Positions 61,588-64,000 of a stretch of 64,000 nt of DNA are shown here, piece by piece. Location of the stretch: positions 8,114,530 through 8,178,529 of the forward strand of contig CAXKWD010000006.1 in assembly GCA_964059195.1 (NCBI GenBank), written 5' to 3'. Position 1 is the stretch's first letter, and every line of letters begins with the position of its first letter. Both the position numbers and the translations under genes were made by a program. The DNA is from Ectobius pallidus. Lineage: Eukaryota; Arthropoda; Insecta; Blattodea; Ectobiidae. Under the pieces are notes generated by a model. That model was given only the letters and a program-made list of their open reading frames with translations, did no database searches and had not been told where the DNA came from.

Positions 61588-64000
61588 GGTATCTCGGGAC
61601 GCGTTGTTGAGGCCACCAATAACTTTGTGAATTTTCGTGAATGTTGGCAATGGAATTAGCTATGAGAAATCTGTCCGAACAAACTGCAATGAATATCATT
61701 GGCTGATGGAGTGCGGGAATGTGATTTCATAATTTCCAAACTGGGCGGGAGTTTAATTTCATGTATATATTTTGAAAGTGGGCGTTTATATTACACGTAC
61801 TGTCATGTTGCAAGACGCTTATAGGAAAAAAGGCGGATTTATAATAATAGGAGAAATCCGCAAAATGTCAATGGTTTTTTAGTAATGTTTACTGTTTAAT
61901 ATATAATAAGGCGGGTATCTCGAGGCATCCAATTAGCAAATTTCGCAATAGTTTGCCAATGTCTGATTTAAATTATGATTATAAAAAAAATATGCGATCT
62001 CGAAGCGGTTATATATTTCCATTGCAACTCACCTTGTTTGTGTGAAAGTATTCATTTTAACGATTAACAGAAGGTAAGATGTAGGCCTATCCCTTTTCAG
62101 AATACTAATTTTATCAAAATGTTGCTGGATTCAAGGTTCTCGGGTTCATACTCAGTGAAGGGAATGAACTTTCCAATCTCTGTCCAAATAAAAGTTAGTC
62201 TCTCAGTATAATATAATTTTTGTGTATGCCATTCTTGTCATGTAAATTGGTTATATAAATAAAGAGAATGTACTTAACACATCGCATCCCCGAAGGATAC
62301 ACAACCCAAATAAAATATATTTATTGTACTCACATAACTTTCTTTACTTATAGCATGCACAATACATTTTTCTCACTTCACGTTCTGATACAGACTACAC
62401 TTTAGAGATTTTCTTCGAAAAAATGTTTCAAATAAAAGTTTTAGCACGTATTCAGAGTGGGTGGCTTATGACTACCCTAAAGAGAATTTCTTCGAAAAAA
62501 TGTTTCAAATAAAAGTTTTAACTCCTAGTATAAGCAACCCATGTGCAAAATTTAAACAAATCGATAAAATCGCGAAAAACAAACATTGTTTCATGTAAAG
62601 TCCCTTTAAAAATAAGAGAAACTTGTCGCCAATCTTTGTGTCACATCTTCAGAAAGTCCCCAACCCAAATACAAAAAAAAAAAAAAAATATCTTACGATT
62701 TTCCGTTCTGGAACTAGGCTGTTGACACACATCCACACAGACATGTTTCCGAAAGTAGTATTTGGGGATTCAGAATACCTCAAAATGTGTATTTAGGCTA
62801 AAAACTCAACTTCAAAGTTGGGGTCAAAAACAATACTTCCTTTGCCTGTAGTACCTATGGTACAGGCAGAGAAAGTAAAAAAAAAATTATTCAGTAGGAG
62901 TTTTTACTTAATTTATAGAACACAAGCCAATTATAAAATTATTTTTGTATAGATAAAGCAAATAGTAAAATTTAAGCAAATAAGAGTATCTTATCTTGCC
63001 TACTGCTTTTATGACATTTATAAAACCCTCGAAATAAATTAATTGCGTTTTAGGTTAACTTAAAATGAATTCATAGTATTTAATTTACACAGTACTTTGA
63101 AACATTACAATTGGCCTCATAGTTGTTCATAATTATATATTAATTTAAATAACACCATAATATCACTGAAAAAGTGTCTTAAGGGGGCTCATACACCAAA
63201 AGACCATGCCCGAGCAGGCATTGCAGTAACTGTTCGATATCTTCAACACTATTTACAATAATAAAATGAAATTTTGGACATTAGAAGTATACATTTGGGG
63301 GTTGAAATGAGCACAAAAATTATTACAGTGTCACAAATATGAAGGTTGATATTAGAAAATTATTTTATTTTTATTTTTCAGCATGCGATTAAGCCTAAGT
63401 AACATGATTTCATGCAAAAGTCAATCTGATTGGTGTAATATTTTTTTTTTTTTATTCACAGCTGACACTATAATCTCGAGGATAAACCATCAATTTATAC
63501 TGTGGTATGCCTGATACAATTTTCAGGCATTTTAAAATTTCAATATAAAATTATTACTAATTTTTTCACATCGTGTTCACAAGTGAAATAATCTTGAGTT
63601 GCAAATACATCAGATTATTTAGGTTTATTCTCTAGAACACACAAAAAACTATGGGTGTGCAAAGTTTCATGCAATTTGGACCATTACTTTAAGAGATATT
63701 GTGCCTTTTGTGTTGAAAATATCAAGTTATGGGAAAATGGCTCTGAAAATTCAACATGCATTTCAACTTACATAGTATAAGCCACACCCTCTTGACGGAA
63801 AATCACGAGATAGAATATAGCTCATATTATTATAAAAGGAATTAGAGGGAATAAAATAGATGGTTTAAATTAGACAAAAAATTGGTAACAGCCAATATTG
63901 TAGCTAGATTTAAATAATATTTTCAATTACAATAGGCTACATTGGCAGGTAGGCATATTTTTTGTGCAGAGTTGATCAATATGGATCGGACCCGGAGGTA
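61588..64000. other. Non-coding, no gene recognised
   Basis: AT-rich sequence with no convincing gene. It holds a hairpin GCGGATTT...AAATCCGC at 61833-61863, a direct repeat near 62410 and 62485, and A or T runs near 62673, 62878 and 63441. Confidence 0.55.
62408..62522 (+). repeat. Two direct copies of a 34-bp sequence
   Basis: TTCTTCGAAAAAATGTTTCA followed by AATAAAAGTTTTA occurs at about 62411-62443 and again at about 62488-62520, 77 bp apart and in the same direction. No function is recognised. Confidence 0.8.

Overview
This is eukaryotic DNA, most likely from an arthropod and probably an insect. The evidence is AT-rich sequence, spliced exons with GT-AG borders, and a repeat load typical of large arthropod genomes: BEL/Pao, Penelope-like, I-type LINE, hAT, Crypton-like and tRNA-derived SINE sequences. 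I cannot name the species. No bacterial-style operon, rRNA gene or CRISPR array is visible. Most of the window is transposable elements, many nested inside one another, and often bounded by target-site duplications (TSDs) readable directly from the sequence.

Layout. At 1.6-3.5 kb there is a decayed Crypton-like tyrosine recombinase (minus strand) with a LINE reverse-transcriptase (RT) fragment abutting it. Three exons on the plus strand (3929-4211, 8947-9135, 26598-26912) have matching phase-0 splice borders and probably belong to one host gene. It would encode a TPR-like protein ending in an RGR-rich tail. Its introns hold two SINE-like insertions, a pogo-like MITE, a DDE transposase remnant, a Penelope-like element carrying a hammerhead-ribozyme-like motif (10212-11488), several MITEs, and a CACTGG-ended DNA transposon (13737-23500). 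That transposon is interrupted by an 8.6 kb LTR element with 3.08 kb LTRs and almost no coding capacity (14803-23370).

From 28528 to 44417 lies one hAT transposon, about 15.9 kb from end to end, flanked by the 8-bp TSD TCGCTGAC. It contains LINE fragments, a nearly intact BEL/Pao retrotransposon (29989-37724, 923-bp LTRs, TSD AAATC), its own transposase in pieces, a LINE inserted into the transposase gene (TSD TGTTC), and a roughly 300-bp perfect-looking hairpin. The LINE insertion makes a 936-codon open frame that fuses the BED zinc finger of the transposase to LINE endonuclease/RT sequence.

Two complete I-type LINEs follow on opposite strands (46403-54070 plus, 55892-61576 minus). Each has intact ORF1 and ORF2, a (GAA)n tail and a TSD. 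The first carries a long-TIR DNA transposon in its 3' UTR. Between them is a THAP-domain gene that has lost two zinc-ligand cysteines and decayed. The last 2.4 kb holds nothing I recognise beyond short repeats.

The genes do not form a pathway. The window records successive transposition, and the nesting gives a relative order of events.
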